DNA from: Polynucleobacter meluiroseus
Lineage (GTDB): Bacteria; Pseudomonadota; Gammaproteobacteria; Burkholderiales; Burkholderiaceae
NCBI GenBank assembly: GCA_945878885.1
Contig: CAMCUP010000017.1
Location: 1-41,840 of the forward strand
DNA length: 41,840 nucleotides
Reading direction: 5' to 3'
Positions 17,033 to 26,732 of the stretch are shown piece after piece (position 1 is the stretch's first letter; every line of letters starts with the position of its first letter). Below the pieces are notes generated by a model. The model was not told the origin of the DNA, searched no databases, and saw only the letters and a list, made by a program, of their open reading frames with translations. Both the position numbers and the translations under genes were made by a program.

Positions 17033-18097
17033 ATGCCCTTGGTATCAATGCGCCAATTATTAGATCATGCAGCTGAAAATAATTATGGTCTACCAGCTTT
17101 TAATATTAATAATTTAGAGCAAGTACAAGCCATCATGAGTGCAGCCGACGAGGTTGGCTCGCCGGTCATCATGCAAGCTTCCGCAGGCGCTAGAAAATAT
17201 GCCGGCGAGGCATTTTTACGGCACTTAATTTCGGCTGCGGTTGAGTCTTATCCGCATATTCCTATTGTGATGCATCAAGATCATGGCCAAAGCCCAGCGG
17301 TTTGTATTGCTGCAATCGACAGTGGCTTTACTAGTGTGATGATGGATGGCTCGCTCGAAGCCGATGGTAAGTCGGTTGCTAGTTACGATTACAACATTGC
17401 AGTATCTCAAGAAGTGGTCAAACTCTCGCACGCCCTTGGTGTTACGGTAGAGGCTGAATTAGGTGTATTAGGCTCTTTAGAAACCATGAAGGGTGATAAA
17501 GAAGATGGTCATGGCGCTGATGGCACTATGACACGCGAACAGTTACTAACCGATGTTGAGCAAGCGGCAGATTTTGTCAAGGCGACCCAATGCGATGCCT
17601 TAGCAATTGCCATTGGCACTAGCCATGGTGCCTATAAATTTACCAAAAAACCCACTGGCGATATTTTAGCAATCGATCGTATCCGCGAAATACATGCGCG
17701 TATTCCTAATACGCATCTAGTAATGCATGGCTCTTCAAGTGTGCCCCAAGAGTTATTAGCCATCATCCGTGAATTTGGTGGCGAGATGAAAGAAACCTAT
17801 GGCGTGCCAGTTGAAGAAATTCAAATAGGCATTAAAAATGGCGTACGTAAAATTAATATTGATACAGATATTCGATTGGCTATGACTGCAGCCATTCGCC
17901 GTTATTTATTTGAAAACCCAGGTAAGTTTGATCCACGTGATTATTTAAAGCCTGCTCGTGAGGCTGCTAAGCTAATTTGTATTGCGCGCTATACCGAGTT
18001 TGGATGTGCGGGCCAAGCCAGCAAAATTAAACCCATTTCCTTGGAAAAGATGGCTGCGCGTTATCGGGCTGGTGAGTTAGCGCAGATTGTCAATTAA
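17033..18097 (+). CDS. fba: Fructose-bisphosphate aldolase, class II
   Basis: A protein of 354 residues of the class II, Calvin-cycle-subtype aldolase group. The catalytic Asp and zinc His are in H-Q-D-H-G (81-85), the next zinc ligand region is G-T-S-H-G, and M-H-G-S-S-S-V-P follows. It cleaves or forms fructose-1,6-bisphosphate. AGAGGA lies before the ATG. purC follows with a gap of 1 base after the stop. Confidence 0.96.
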   Translation: MPLVSMRQLLDHAAENNYGLPAFNINNLEQVQAIMSAADEVGSPVIMQASAGARKYAGEAFLRHLISAAVESYPHIPIVMHQDHGQSPAVCIAAIDSGFTSVMMDGSLEADGKSVASYDYNIAVSQEVVKLSHALGVTVEAELGVLGSLETMKGDKEDGHGADGTMTREQLLTDVEQAADFVKATQCDALAIAIGTSHGAYKFTKKPTGDILAIDRIREIHARIPNTHLVMHGSSSVPQELLAIIREFGGEMKETYGVPVEEIQIGIKNGVRKINIDTDIRLAMTAAIRRYLFENPGKFDPRDYLKPAREAAKLICIARYTEFGCAGQASKIKPISLEKMAARYRAGELAQIVN

Positions 18098-18098
18098 G

Positions 18099-18995
18099 AT
18101 GTCAGCGCTCTATACCAGCTCGATTCAATCTCTTCCTCTATTGTCTAAAGGGAAAGTGCGTGATGTATATGCCATTGGAGATGATCAACTGCTGATGATT
18201 ACTACCGATCGTTTATCAGCCTTTGATGTCATTATGGGTAAGCCCATTCCTGAAAAGGGTATTGTATTAAATCAAATGGCTAATTTTTGGTTTCAAAAGC
18301 TGGGCCATATTATTCCCAACCATCTCACTGGGATTGATCCCGAGTCGGTTGTGGGAGTAGATGAGCTTGAGCAGGTGCGAGGCAGGGCAGTAGTAGCTAA
18401 ACGCCTACAGCCTATTTTGGTCGAAGCCGTGGTGCGTGGTTATTTAGCGGGTAGCGGCTGGAAAGAATATCAAGCGAGTGGCAGTGTTTGTGGTATTACA
18501 TTACCAGCAGGCTTACAGAATGCCCAAAAATTACCTACACCCATTTTTACGCCTGCAGCAAAAGCGGCCGCTGGCCAGCATGATGAAAATATTACCTTTG
18601 CTGAAATGGTTAAGCGCATTGGCGCGCCTTTAGCAGAGAAAATACGTACCGTTAGCATTCAGCTATACCAAGAGGCGGCTGCCTTTGCAGTTGAGCGCGG
18701 CATCATTATTGCTGATACTAAATTTGAGTTTGGTTTAGATGCCAATCATCAATTAATTTTGATGGATGAAATTTTAACTGCTGACTCATCACGTTTTTGG
18801 CCTGCTGAGACCTATCAGGTAGGCATTAATCCACCTTCTTACGATAAACAATTTATACGCGATTGGCTCGAATCCATATTAATTGATGGCAAGCCCTGGC
18901 CCAAGCAGGAGCCAGCTCCAAACTTACCAGATGAAGTGATTAATCAAACAGCTGAAAAATATCGCGAAGTGTTAGCGCGCTTAATAAAAACTTAA
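18099..18995 (+). CDS. purC: Phosphoribosylaminoimidazole-succinocarboxamide synthase
   Basis: SAICAR synthetase of about 298 residues. The N-terminal G-K-V-R-D-V-Y motif, T-D-R-L-S-A-F-D-V, the [10 protein letters not shown] segment and K-F-E-F-G are diagnostic. It adds aspartate to CAIR in purine synthesis. I take the ATG at 18099, one base after the fba stop, rather than the in-frame TTG at 18087 inside fba. It is followed by purE and purK, which make its substrate. Confidence 0.96.
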   Translation: MSALYTSSIQSLPLLSKGKVRDVYAIGDDQLLMITTDRLSAFDVIMGKPIPEKGIVLNQMANFWFQKLGHIIPNHLTGIDPESVVGVDELEQVRGRAVVAKRLQPILVEAVVRGYLAGSGWKEYQASGSVCGITLPAGLQNAQKLPTPIFTPAAKAAAGQHDENITFAEMVKRIGAPLAEKIRTVSIQLYQEAAAFAVERGIIIADTKFEFGLDANHQLILMDEILTADSSRFWPAETYQVGINPPSYDKQFIRDWLESILIDGKPWPKQEPAPNLPDEVINQTAEKYREVLARLIKT

Positions 18996-19039
18996 TTAAT
19001 ATTAGCTTAATAAACGAAAGTATCTGGCGAGGAAACCAT

Positions 19040-19540
19040 ATGAGCACTAAGAAACCAATTGTTGGTATTGTGATGGGCTCTGATTCTGACTGGAGCACCA
19101 TGGAGGCCGCCGCGCAAGTGTTAGAGCAATTTGCAGTACCCTTTGAAGCTCAAGTACTTTCTGCTCACCGAATGCCAGATGCGCTGTTTAGCTATGCCGA
19201 ACAAGCTCAACCCAGAGGGTTGCGAGCCATTATTGCTGGGGCGGGCGGTGCAGCTCATTTGCCGGGTATGTTGGCTGCCAAAACCCTTGTACCAATTTGT
19301 GGTGTGCCTGTACCTAGTAAATATTTACGCGGTGAAGATTCTTTGTATTCCATCGTACAAATGCCTAAAGGCATACCGGTTGCAACTTTTGCTATTGGTG
19401 AGGCTGGCGCAGCAAACGCAGCTTTATATGTAATCGCAACTTTAGCTTTAGATGATGCTGAGTTAAGTAAAAAATTAAATGCATTTCGTCTTCAACAAAC
19501 TGCCAAAGCTAGTGCGATGACATTACAGCGGAGCACTTAA
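19040..19540 (+). CDS. purE: 5-(carboxyamino)imidazole ribonucleotide mutase
   Basis: A class I PurE of 166 residues with the G-S-D-S-D-W motif (13-18), S-A-H-R (41-44) and [10 protein letters not shown]. It rearranges N5-CAIR, the product of PurK, to CAIR, the substrate of PurC; all three enzymes are encoded side by side here. GAGGA precedes the ATG. Confidence 0.97.
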   Translation: MSTKKPIVGIVMGSDSDWSTMEAAAQVLEQFAVPFEAQVLSAHRMPDALFSYAEQAQPRGLRAIIAGAGGAAHLPGMLAAKTLVPICGVPVPSKYLRGEDSLYSIVQMPKGIPVATFAIGEAGAANAALYVIATLALDDAELSKKLNAFRLQQTAKASAMTLQRST

Positions 19541-19568
19541 GGATGCTGGGGCATGATAGTGAGGCAAG

Positions 19569-20759
19569 ATGGCTAAAAATTTAATCCCGATTTTACCGGG
19601 AGCCTATTTAGGTATGTTGGGCGGTGGTCAATTAGGGCGAATGTTTACTCAAGCAGCGCAAGCCATGGGCTACAAAGTTTGTATTCTTGATCCAGACCCA
19701 CTTAGCCCCGCAGGGGCTATTGCTGAAAAACATTTACTAGCCAATTTTAGCGATGCGGCAGCTTTACAAGAAATGGCCTCACTTTGTCAGGCAGTAAGTA
19801 CCGAATTTGAAAACGTACCGGCTCAAACACTTGACCAGTTAGAGGCTTTAGGAGTATATGTAGCCCCACGTAGTAACGGAGTTACAATTGTACAAAATCG
19901 CATTACCGAGAAAGCCTTCTTAACAGCATGGCGACATGAATTAAATCTTGGTCCTGTGCCCTATTGCATTATTGAAAACCCAGCAATAATAGATGGGCTC
20001 AACGATACTCTGCTACCAGGGATTTTAAAAATAGCGCGTTTAGGGTATGACGGCAAAGGCCAAGCAACAGTCCATTCTTTAGTCGAACTTAAACAGGCTT
20101 GGGATGATTTCGGCAGAGTTCCCTGCGTGCTTGAAAAGCTTATGGATTTAGCCTTTGAGGTCTCGGCTTTGGTCGCCCGCGGCCATGATGATGCTGTGGT
20201 GGTGTATCCCATTGCACAAAATATTCATCGCAATGGTATTTTGCATACCAGCACAGTACCGGCTCCTTCACTCAATTCAGATCAAGAAAAACGTGTGCTA
20301 CAGGCGGCGAAAATTTTAATTCGGCGCTTAGATTATGTTGGTATTTTGTGTATTGAATTTTTTGTTCTCAAGAGTGGAGAAATTTTTGCTAATGAAATTG
20401 CCCCCCGTCCCCATAATTCTGGTCATTACACCATGGATGCTAGTGTCACTAGCCAATTTCAACAGCAGGTACGAGCAATGGCGCGCTTGCCTTTAGGAGA
20501 TACGCGCTTATTAACGCCAGTATCGATGTTAAATTTATTGGGTGATTTATGGTTTACGGGTAATAACCCAGAGGAAGCACCCCAAGAACCTGCATGGGCG
20601 AAGGCGCTTAGTCATGACAGTGCAAAATTACATTTATACGGTAAGTCGGTACCGCTGGCTGGCCGAAAAATGGGCCACATTAACTGCCTTGGCACTAGTT
20701 TGGCAGAGGCGCGTCAAACCGCTGCTTCAGTTGCTAACGACTTAGGTATTGAGCCTTGA
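19569..20759 (+). CDS. purK: 5-(carboxyamino)imidazole ribonucleotide synthase
   Basis: An ATP-grasp enzyme of 396 residues. The N-terminal G-M-L-G-G-G-Q-L-G-R-M motif, K-I-A-R-L-G-Y-D-G-K-G-Q and the metal site N-E-I-A-P-R-P-H-N-S-G-H are family hallmarks. It carboxylates AIR to N5-CAIR. Its TGA overlaps the TTG start of the next gene by 3 bases, suggesting translational coupling. Confidence 0.97.
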   Translation: MAKNLIPILPGAYLGMLGGGQLGRMFTQAAQAMGYKVCILDPDPLSPAGAIAEKHLLANFSDAAALQEMASLCQAVSTEFENVPAQTLDQLEALGVYVAPRSNGVTIVQNRITEKAFLTAWRHELNLGPVPYCIIENPAIIDGLNDTLLPGILKIARLGYDGKGQATVHSLVELKQAWDDFGRVPCVLEKLMDLAFEVSALVARGHDDAVVVYPIAQNIHRNGILHTSTVPAPSLNSDQEKRVLQAAKILIRRLDYVGILCIEFFVLKSGEIFANEIAPRPHNSGHYTMDASVTSQFQQQVRAMARLPLGDTRLLTPVSMLNLLGDLWFTGNNPEEAPQEPAWAKALSHDSAKLHLYGKSVPLAGRKMGHINCLGTSLAEARQTAASVANDLGIEP

Positions 20760-21865
20760 TTCCAGAGGCAGTACGGCGTTTAAAAAAAGGCGAGTTGGTT
20801 GCCTTTCCAACTGAGACTGTTTACGGTTTGGGGGCAGATGCTAAAAATAGTCTTGCGATTGAAAAGATCTACGCTACAAAAGGGCGACCCAGCAATCATC
20901 CCTTAATTGTGCATCTTGCTGTGCCAAGTTTTTTAGTAACCAATCCACAAGTCAACCCAGAAACATGTGCTAATGAATGGCTGCAAGTATTAACTCCTTG
21001 GGTGCGTGATTTACCACCAGCTGCCCTTCAATTAATTTGTGCATTTTGGCCAGGACCCCTAACTTTAGTATTTAAAAAAGATAAGCATGTTTTAAATGCC
21101 ATCACAGGAGGTCAATCAACTGTTGCTATTCGTTCCCCGAATCATCTAGTGGCGCAAACTTTGCTGCAACAATTTGGTGGTGCATTGGTTGCCCCCTCCG
21201 CCAATCGATTTGGAAAAGTCTCGCCAACTAGAGCAGCCGATGTTTACGCTGAGTTTGGTGATCAAGCAGAAATAATGGTTTTAGATGGCGGTGATTGTGA
21301 GTTCGGCATTGAATCTACGATTGTTGATTTAAGCAGTAGTGATGGCCTGTATTTATTGCGACCTGGTTCGATTACACCAGCAGCAATCTATGCTAAAACA
21401 GGTTTACGAGTTGGCCCTTTAAATACCGCCTCAGAGCCCTCCATAAGCCCACGGGTATCGGGAAGCTTTAAAGCTCACTACGCACCCAATACACCCTTAT
21501 ATCTTTACCATGCCGACCATGTGACGGCTAGTTTAGAAAAGTTAGCAGCGCAGTTGCTTGCAAAAAATCATCTGGGTAAATTACGTATAGCTCTGGGTAG
21601 TTGGCAGGGCACCGAAAGTGCGTCAATCGCAGTAGCCAATGCAGCTTCAAGTAGCATTCAACTCGAATTTTTTACCATACCAAAAGAACATACGAGTTTT
21701 GCTAATGGACTATACCGCAGCTTACGCGACTTAGATCAGCAGCAATATGCTGCGATATTGATGCCCGAGCCGCCTAATGGTGAAATTTGGGATGGCGTGC
21801 GCGACCGGCTTCAACGCGCAGCTTTTGGCTCTGGACCATCCTCTGCTAACCAAGTTAATAGTTGA
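20756..21865 (+). CDS. L-threonylcarbamoyladenylate synthase, Sua5 type
   Basis: A protein of 369 residues: an N-terminal YrdC-like domain (about 1-205, with F-P-T-E-T-V-Y-G-L-G near the start, K-G-R-P-S-N-H-P and S-A-N-R-F-G-K-V-S-P-T), then a linker and a C-terminal Sua5 domain. It makes threonylcarbamoyl-AMP for the t6A modification of tRNAs that read ANN codons. The start is TTG, overlapping the purK stop in a TTGA junction. The last 55 bases overlap the 3' end of dacB on the opposite strand. Confidence 0.93.
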   Translation: MIPEAVRRLKKGELVAFPTETVYGLGADAKNSLAIEKIYATKGRPSNHPLIVHLAVPSFLVTNPQVNPETCANEWLQVLTPWVRDLPPAALQLICAFWPGPLTLVFKKDKHVLNAITGGQSTVAIRSPNHLVAQTLLQQFGGALVAPSANRFGKVSPTRAADVYAEFGDQAEIMVLDGGDCEFGIESTIVDLSSSDGLYLLRPGSITPAAIYAKTGLRVGPLNTASEPSISPRVSGSFKAHYAPNTPLYLYHADHVTASLEKLAAQLLAKNHLGKLRIALGSWQGTESASIAVANAASSSIQLEFFTIPKEHTSFANGLYRSLRDLDQQQYAAILMPEPPNGEIWDGVRDRLQRAAFGSGPSSANQVNS

Positions 21866-23463
21866 TCATGAACTTCTTGCCCACGATAGGCATTAGGATG
21901 ATTAATAAAGGAGGTAAGGGCATACAACTTACCCGATTTACTGCGTACATAACCTGCAATAGACTTAACGTCGGCCAGGCTACCAGTTTTAATTCTAATC
22001 TCTGGAGGTAATTTTAAATGCAGCCAGCTTCGCATTTTATTTAAGAGGCGATTTCTCATCGTGCCATCATTGCCTGCAATGGGCAAGCTATTAAAAAATA
22101 TCTCGCCATTAGGCAAGGAGCGGGCGGCTATTAATAAGTCATTCATGTGCTGCGCTGAAATCATTTCTTTGCGTGATAGGCCAGAACCATTTTCTAATAC
22201 TAGCTCAGAAAATTGCATGCCATATCGATTCAGCCACTCTTGAATTACTTTTTCGCTATTTGCTACTGTGGCTGGCTTACCAAATTGTTCTAAAGCCAGC
22301 GTTAAAAAAAGTTGCCGAGACATCACGTTATTTGAATATTTATTAATATCTATCACCGCATCTACAAGGCTGGTGCCGTCAAATTGTAGTAATGGGCTTA
22401 AGGTACTTGGAACTATGCCGCTTTTACCTTGGGGAGGCTTAAGCCATTCACCATCAGCCAACTGCCAAGCTGCAGTAAAACCAAGCGAAAGAAAGGTATT
22501 CGGGTCAAAAGCCACGACGTTATAAAGTACTTTTTGGCAGTCACTAGGCAATACGCCAGTGAAAGTCGCTTGCCAGTCGGTAATGGCAGTTGCCCCCTTT
22601 CGCAAAGGAGCATTCACACTAATGTCTAAGTTAATCGCTTTTCGCCAATCATCACAAGATCCCAACTGAAGATTTAGAAGATTAATAACTTTGAAGCGAG
22701 CTAATTCGGGAGTGTAGTTAATCTCAATTAATGACTCTGCTTTATTAGCACTCAACTGAAACGAAAGGGTACGAAAAGCGAACAGTAAGGGGTCGGGCTG
22801 CACGTTATACGAACGTAGAGCCTCACCATCAATTAAATTACTATCTAACAAATCTTGTGCATAAGCACTGCGGTCAAAAATTAAATTTCCATCAATTTTT
22901 TTAATTCCCAATGCTCGTAAATTGGCGATTAGCTTGGCCAATAATTCGGGACTTAATTTGGGGTCACCTGTGCCTTGCAGATATAAATTTCCCTTAAGAA
23001 TGCCATTGCGAATCACCCCATCGGTATAAATCAGCGTACGCCAGCGGTACTTTGGTCCAAGCACATCTAGGGCAGCTAAAGTGGTAAGAATTTTCATGGT
23101 TGATGCAGGATTCATGCTGACATCACCACGCCAATTTATTAATTCATATGGCGCTAGTAAAGATTTATTCGATGGCTTAACACTTAAGGGTATTTCGGTA
23201 ATAACGACACTAATGGCATTAGTAGGCAATTGATTTTTATCTAGAGCAACCAAGACAACTTTAGGGAGTGTTTGGATCGCGCTTTTGCTAGGGCTTAGAC
23301 CATCAGCAGCCCATGAATTGTTGTAAAGCAAAATAATTATAGTAAGTATAAACACCAATAAAAAATGCAATAAATAGCCCCAGCCGTTTAGGGAGCGATT
23401 TTTTAGGGGTAAAAATGCGTGGTTTATTGGCACAAGCAGAGGTGAAATAAAAAAATTGAGCAA
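21811..23463 (-). CDS. dacB: D-alanyl-D-alanine carboxypeptidase/endopeptidase (PBP4 type)
   Basis: A peptidase S13 family protein of up to 550 residues. The penicillin-binding motifs are S-T-M-K (catalytic Ser), S-N-N in Y-S-N-N-V-M-S-R-Q and K-T-G in R-I-K-T-G-S-L. A hydrophobic segment ending in N-N-S-W-A/A-D directs it to the periplasm, where it trims or cuts peptidoglycan cross-links. No ATG is available at the N-terminus; the listed start is a TTG, and a GTG at 23433 is an equally good candidate. It overlaps the sua5-type gene tail to tail by 55 bases. Confidence 0.92.
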   Translation of the reverse strand: MLNFFISPLLVPINHAFLPLKNRSLNGWGYLLHFLLVFILTIIILLYNNSWAADGLSPSKSAIQTLPKVVLVALDKNQLPTNAISVVITEIPLSVKPSNKSLLAPYELINWRGDVSMNPASTMKILTTLAALDVLGPKYRWRTLIYTDGVIRNGILKGNLYLQGTGDPKLSPELLAKLIANLRALGIKKIDGNLIFDRSAYAQDLLDSNLIDGEALRSYNVQPDPLLFAFRTLSFQLSANKAESLIEINYTPELARFKVINLLNLQLGSCDDWRKAINLDISVNAPLRKGATAITDWQATFTGVLPSDCQKVLYNVVAFDPNTFLSLGFTAAWQLADGEWLKPPQGKSGIVPSTLSPLLQFDGTSLVDAVIDINKYSNNVMSRQLFLTLALEQFGKPATVANSEKVIQEWLNRYGMQFSELVLENGSGLSRKEMISAQHMNDLLIAARSLPNGEIFFNSLPIAGNDGTMRNRLLNKMRSWLHLKLPPEIRIKTGSLADVKSIAGYVRSKSGKLYALTSFINHPNAYRGQEVHDQLLTWLAEDGPEPKAAR

Positions 23464-23516
23464 ATTTGCCGTATTTAGGTAAATTATTTGATAGCATAAA
23501 CCTCAGTGACACCGAT

Positions 23517-23530
23517 CTAGAACATTCTAG
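23517..23530. promoter_or_regulatory. Palindrome upstream of the HU gene
   Basis: CTAGAA-CA-TTCTAG is a perfect 6-bp inverted repeat with a 2-base spacer in the divergent dacB-hup region, about 64 bases before the HU start. A second, shorter inverted repeat, CAGGC-N6-GCCTG, follows at about 23541-23556. An operator or stem in the leader is possible. No regulator can be named. Confidence 0.35.
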
Positions 23531-23593
23531 GCAAAAAGTTCAGGCCCACAAGCCTGCAAAAAGTGAATTCGCGGTATTTATTGAGGAGATAGT

Positions 23594-23872
23594 ATGACTA
23601 AATCAGATTTAATTGATGCAATCGCAGCAGGCGCCGATCTTAGTAAAGCGAAAGCAGATGAGGTGCTAAATATTGCTTTGGAGACTATTAAAACTGCCAT
23701 TACCAAAGGGGATGCTGTTCAATTGGTAGGCTTTGGTGGGTTTTCGGCTGGCTCACGTGCGGCCAGAATGGGACGTAATCCTAAAACGGGCGAAGCAATT
23801 AAGATTGCCGCCTCAAAAACAGTGAAATTTGCAGCTGGGAAAGCCTTTAAGGATGCAGTAAATAAAAGGTGA
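23594..23872 (+). CDS. hup: DNA-binding protein HU
   Basis: A protein of 92 residues, standard HU length. It has the [12 protein letters not shown]-terminal helix, the G-F-G-G-F core and the DNA-binding arm with [18 protein letters not shown]. It is a nucleoid protein that bends DNA. GAGGAG precedes the ATG, and a strong terminator follows. Confidence 0.97.
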   Translation: MTKSDLIDAIAAGADLSKAKADEVLNIALETIKTAITKGDAVQLVGFGGFSAGSRAARMGRNPKTGEAIKIAASKTVKFAAGKAFKDAVNKR

Positions 23873-23926
23873 TTGCAGTAAAAGCTAATTGCACCATAGT
23901 AGCAGAGCAGTTATGCAGTAGCATTT

Positions 23927-23956
23927 AAAAGCGGCCGTACTTTTGGGCCGCTTTTT
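23927..23956. terminator. Bidirectional terminator between hup and the hybrid kinase gene
   Basis: A perfect 10-bp stem, AAAAGCGGCC (23927-23936) and GGCCGCTTTT (23946-23955), with a 9-base loop and five T residues on the plus strand and an A tract on the left side. It lies between the convergent hup and kinase genes, 2 bases beyond the kinase stop, so it can serve both. Confidence 0.88.
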
Positions 23957-23958
23957 AT

Positions 23959-26088
23959 TTAATTGTTTTGTATGTGGGCGCCGCTAATAGCCTCAATCAG
24001 CTTATTTTCTCGCTGAAGCAAGAGCTGCAATTGATGACTAACATCGGGTATGCCTAATTGCAGTTCATGCTCAAGAAGTACGCAAGCCGCAATAAATTCA
24101 GCATCATTAATTAGTAAGGCCCCGCCTTTAATTTTGTGTAAAAAATGAGCTAGCTCTTTTGGGTCTAGCAATTTATTATCGAGTGGCTGTAGGCAGTCTT
24201 GATGAACCTTAAGCACCTCATTCAAAATTAATAATTCGGTTGGTGAATGATGGCCCGACTTAAGTCCCAGTGGAAAAAAAGATTTTATAGGTTTTAATTT
24301 TTGTATATTTGGACTACTACCTGCTTGATAATAATGTGCTAATTGATTTTCTAGGGTCATAATACTTATAGGTTTAATTAGGACAGCATTCATGCCGGCC
24401 GATAAAAAGCGCTGGCGTGCTTCAATGGCATAAATATCTGCCGTCACACCAATGATGATTAAGTCTTGATAGCCCTGTTGGCGCAATAAATTAGCGAGTT
24501 CTTCACCCTTCATGCCTGGCATCGATTGGTCGGTAAGCAATAAATCAAAGCGTTTATTCTGAAAATAAGTAAGGGCATTTTTACCATTAGCACAAACGGT
24601 GACATCAATGCCAAGCGCTTGCAGTTGTAGGGAAAGAATTTCACGACTAGCTGGGTGATCTTCAACTAATAAGGCCCGAATAGTCTGACCCATTGAATTA
24701 GTAAAGTGTTGGAAATGGGGCGTATCGTTAGCTTGAAAATGGTAATCGTGTGGGTTTTTGGTAGTACGAGGAAAAACACATGAAAAATAAATAGCACTTC
24801 CCTTGTTAGGGGCGCTATCAAAATGTAAGTACCCGCCCATAGAGGCAATTAGTTGGTTAGAAATAGCTAGACCTAGCCCACTGCCACATTCAGCGCTACT
24901 ATTAGCAACTTTAGTAGTTTGCAGTACTTGCTCAAATGGTTGTAGCGCATGGCTAATTTCATCTTCAGTCATACCAATACCTGTATCGATAACCCTGAAT
25001 TCAATTAATTGGCCAGCATGATCGTCGGCTAAAACACTAATTGAAAAATAAATACTTCCTTCCTCAGTAAATTTAATTGCATTGCTTAATAAATTATGTA
25101 AAACCTGTCGCAGTCGCATGGCATCTACTAATAAAACTTCAGCAATGCTTGGGTCTAGACAACTGATTAATTGCAAGTCTCGTTTGCTTGCCAGCGTAGA
25201 AAAAGTAGCATCAATTTCTGTAATTACATTTTTTAAACAATGCGGTATAGGATGTAAAGTAAGTTTTCCGGCTTCGATTTTTGATAAATCAAGTACTTGA
25301 TTTAGCATGCCAAGCAAGCCCTCGGCCGAGCGGTGCGCATTTTTTAAAAGAGATTTTTCACTTGCAGGAAAACGAGCGCTTTTTAGGAGCAGTTCTTGTA
25401 CTCCCAAAATGGCATTCATGGGGGTTCTTATTTCATGGCTTAGTGTTGCAAGAAAAGCCGATTTAGCAGCATTTGCGTGCTCTGCAATTTTTTTTTGCTC
25501 AACCAAATTTTTCACAATACTAGCTTGTCCTCGATGGAGTTGCTTCAAACTCCAAATCCAGTATGCAAGCGCAAGACTAAGTAAAGTTAGCACGAAGCTG
25601 ATAATAAAAACAAGTTGATGGCCGACTAAACCAGCAGGTGCATGTTGAGGCGAAGTGTGTAGGATAGTCTTGACTAAGATGCTATCTAAAGGACTAGCAG
25701 AATGATGAACTAACCAAGCATATGGCGGGTCAATAATAAAATCAACCTTGCCTTGGGATAAATCACTTAAGCCATCATCTGCCCCTTTGCGCCAAAGAGC
25801 CTGATACTGTTGCTGGGTATGCCCGCGCAATTGATTAAGAAGTTGATGGAAAGACCCCGCAGATTCTTTGCCATCACCTGGGTGCAACTGGAGGGCATTT
25901 TTTTCATGAATACTAAAGCGCACAATTGGCTTAGATTTAATCCACTGAGTCTCATCTGTATTAAAGAGGTTATGAGCTAGCGCACTAGTAAGGCCACTGA
26001 GTAAGAAAAATAACGCAAAAACTAACTCAAATAAGCTAGCGTATAAGTCGCCGCACCATTGGCGAGCGTTCAATGACCTAACTTTCAT
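23959..26088 (-). CDS. BvgS-like hybrid sensor histidine kinase (HisKA-HATPase-REC-Hpt)
   Basis: A protein of 709 residues. There is an N-terminal signal or membrane segment (about 18-38), a short periplasmic region (40-155), and a second membrane helix (157-179). The kinase core follows: HisKA with S-H-E-I-R-T-P (His218), the N box with Asn336, and glycine boxes D-T-G-I-G-M and G-S-G-L-G-L-A. A receiver domain has Asp520 in L-L-L-T-D-Q-S-M-P-G, and an Hpt domain has His651 in L-H-K-I-K-G-G. This is the BvgS/EvgS phosphorelay order. The periplasmic region resembles only part of a Venus-flytrap solute-binding domain (W-I-K-S-K-P-I-V-R-F at 50-59, G-K-V-D-F-I-I-D at 113-120), and there is no PAS domain. 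Its start overlaps the regulator's stop by one base, so the two are coupled partners. Confidence 0.9.
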   Translation of the reverse strand: MKVRSLNARQWCGDLYASLFELVFALFFLLSGLTSALAHNLFNTDETQWIKSKPIVRFSIHEKNALQLHPGDGKESAGSFHQLLNQLRGHTQQQYQALWRKGADDGLSDLSQGKVDFIIDPPYAWLVHHSASPLDSILVKTILHTSPQHAPAGLVGHQLVFIISFVLTLLSLALAYWIWSLKQLHRGQASIVKNLVEQKKIAEHANAAKSAFLATLSHEIRTPMNAILGVQELLLKSARFPASEKSLLKNAHRSAEGLLGMLNQVLDLSKIEAGKLTLHPIPHCLKNVITEIDATFSTLASKRDLQLISCLDPSIAEVLLVDAMRLRQVLHNLLSNAIKFTEEGSIYFSISVLADDHAGQLIEFRVIDTGIGMTEDEISHALQPFEQVLQTTKVANSSAECGSGLGLAISNQLIASMGGYLHFDSAPNKGSAIYFSCVFPRTTKNPHDYHFQANDTPHFQHFTNSMGQTIRALLVEDHPASREILSLQLQALGIDVTVCANGKNALTYFQNKRFDLLLTDQSMPGMKGEELANLLRQQGYQDLIIIGVTADIYAIEARQRFLSAGMNAVLIKPISIMTLENQLAHYYQAGSSPNIQKLKPIKSFFPLGLKSGHHSPTELLILNEVLKVHQDCLQPLDNKLLDPKELAHFLHKIKGGALLINDAEFIAACVLLEHELQLGIPDVSHQLQLLLQRENKLIEAISGAHIQNN

Positions 26089-26711
26089 TAACCTTCAATA
26101 ATGTTATTGTTTCGACAAAATAAAATAAGATCGGCAATATTATTAATGCCGAGTTTGTCATAGATACGGGCTTTATATGTAGCAACTGTTTTGCTACTAA
26201 TATGTAATATATCTGAAATTTGTTGATTACTACTACCACGACCTAAATACTTCATGATTTGTAGTTCGCGATCAGAAATAAGTTTCAGCTTTTCTTCATC
26301 AGTTAGTGCGCCGACACCATTTCTGCCATGGGAAAAAAACGTATAGTTTTGTGATACGGCAATACAAGCAGAAATAATAATATCGGCATTAGCCGTTTTA
26401 TTCACAAAGCCGTGTGCACCCAGTGAACGAACGCGACCGCCGTAAACACCCTCATCAAGGCTAGATAAAACTAGAATACGAATTTCGGGATACATTAAGC
26501 CGATGCGCCTAATAACATCAAAGCCATCGGTTTTTGGCATATCTAAATCTAAAATAATAATATTTGGATTAGTCTGCTTAATCATTTGCATACACTCTTC
26601 GCCGTTTTGGGCTTGAGCAGCAACTTCAAATAAGAGTTTTTCATGCACAATACTTTTTAATGCCATTAGCATTGCAGGATGGTCATCGACTAACATAACG
26701 CTTTTTCTCAT
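26088..26711 (-). CDS. BvgA-like response regulator (REC + LuxR-type HTH)
   Basis: A NarL/FixJ-class regulator of 207 residues. The receiver domain has D9-D10, the phosphoacceptor Asp55 in I-I-L-D-L-D-M-P, and the conserved lysine in V-N-K-T. The C-terminal GerE/LuxR HTH spans about 145-195 (S-D-R-E-L-Q-I-M, T-V-A-T-Y-K-A-R-I-Y-D-K-L). It is probably phosphorylated by the Hpt domain of the kinase encoded immediately downstream. GGAG precedes the ATG. The EAL pseudogene lies 21 bases upstream on the same strand. Confidence 0.93.
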   Translation of the reverse strand: MRKSVMLVDDHPAMLMALKSIVHEKLLFEVAAQAQNGEECMQMIKQTNPNIIILDLDMPKTDGFDVIRRIGLMYPEIRILVLSSLDEGVYGGRVRSLGAHGFVNKTANADIIISACIAVSQNYTFFSHGRNGVGALTDEEKLKLISDRELQIMKYLGRGSSNQQISDILHISSKTVATYKARIYDKLGINNIADLILFCRNNNIIEG

Positions 26712-26732
26712 AGCTTGTCTCCGTTGTGGGTT

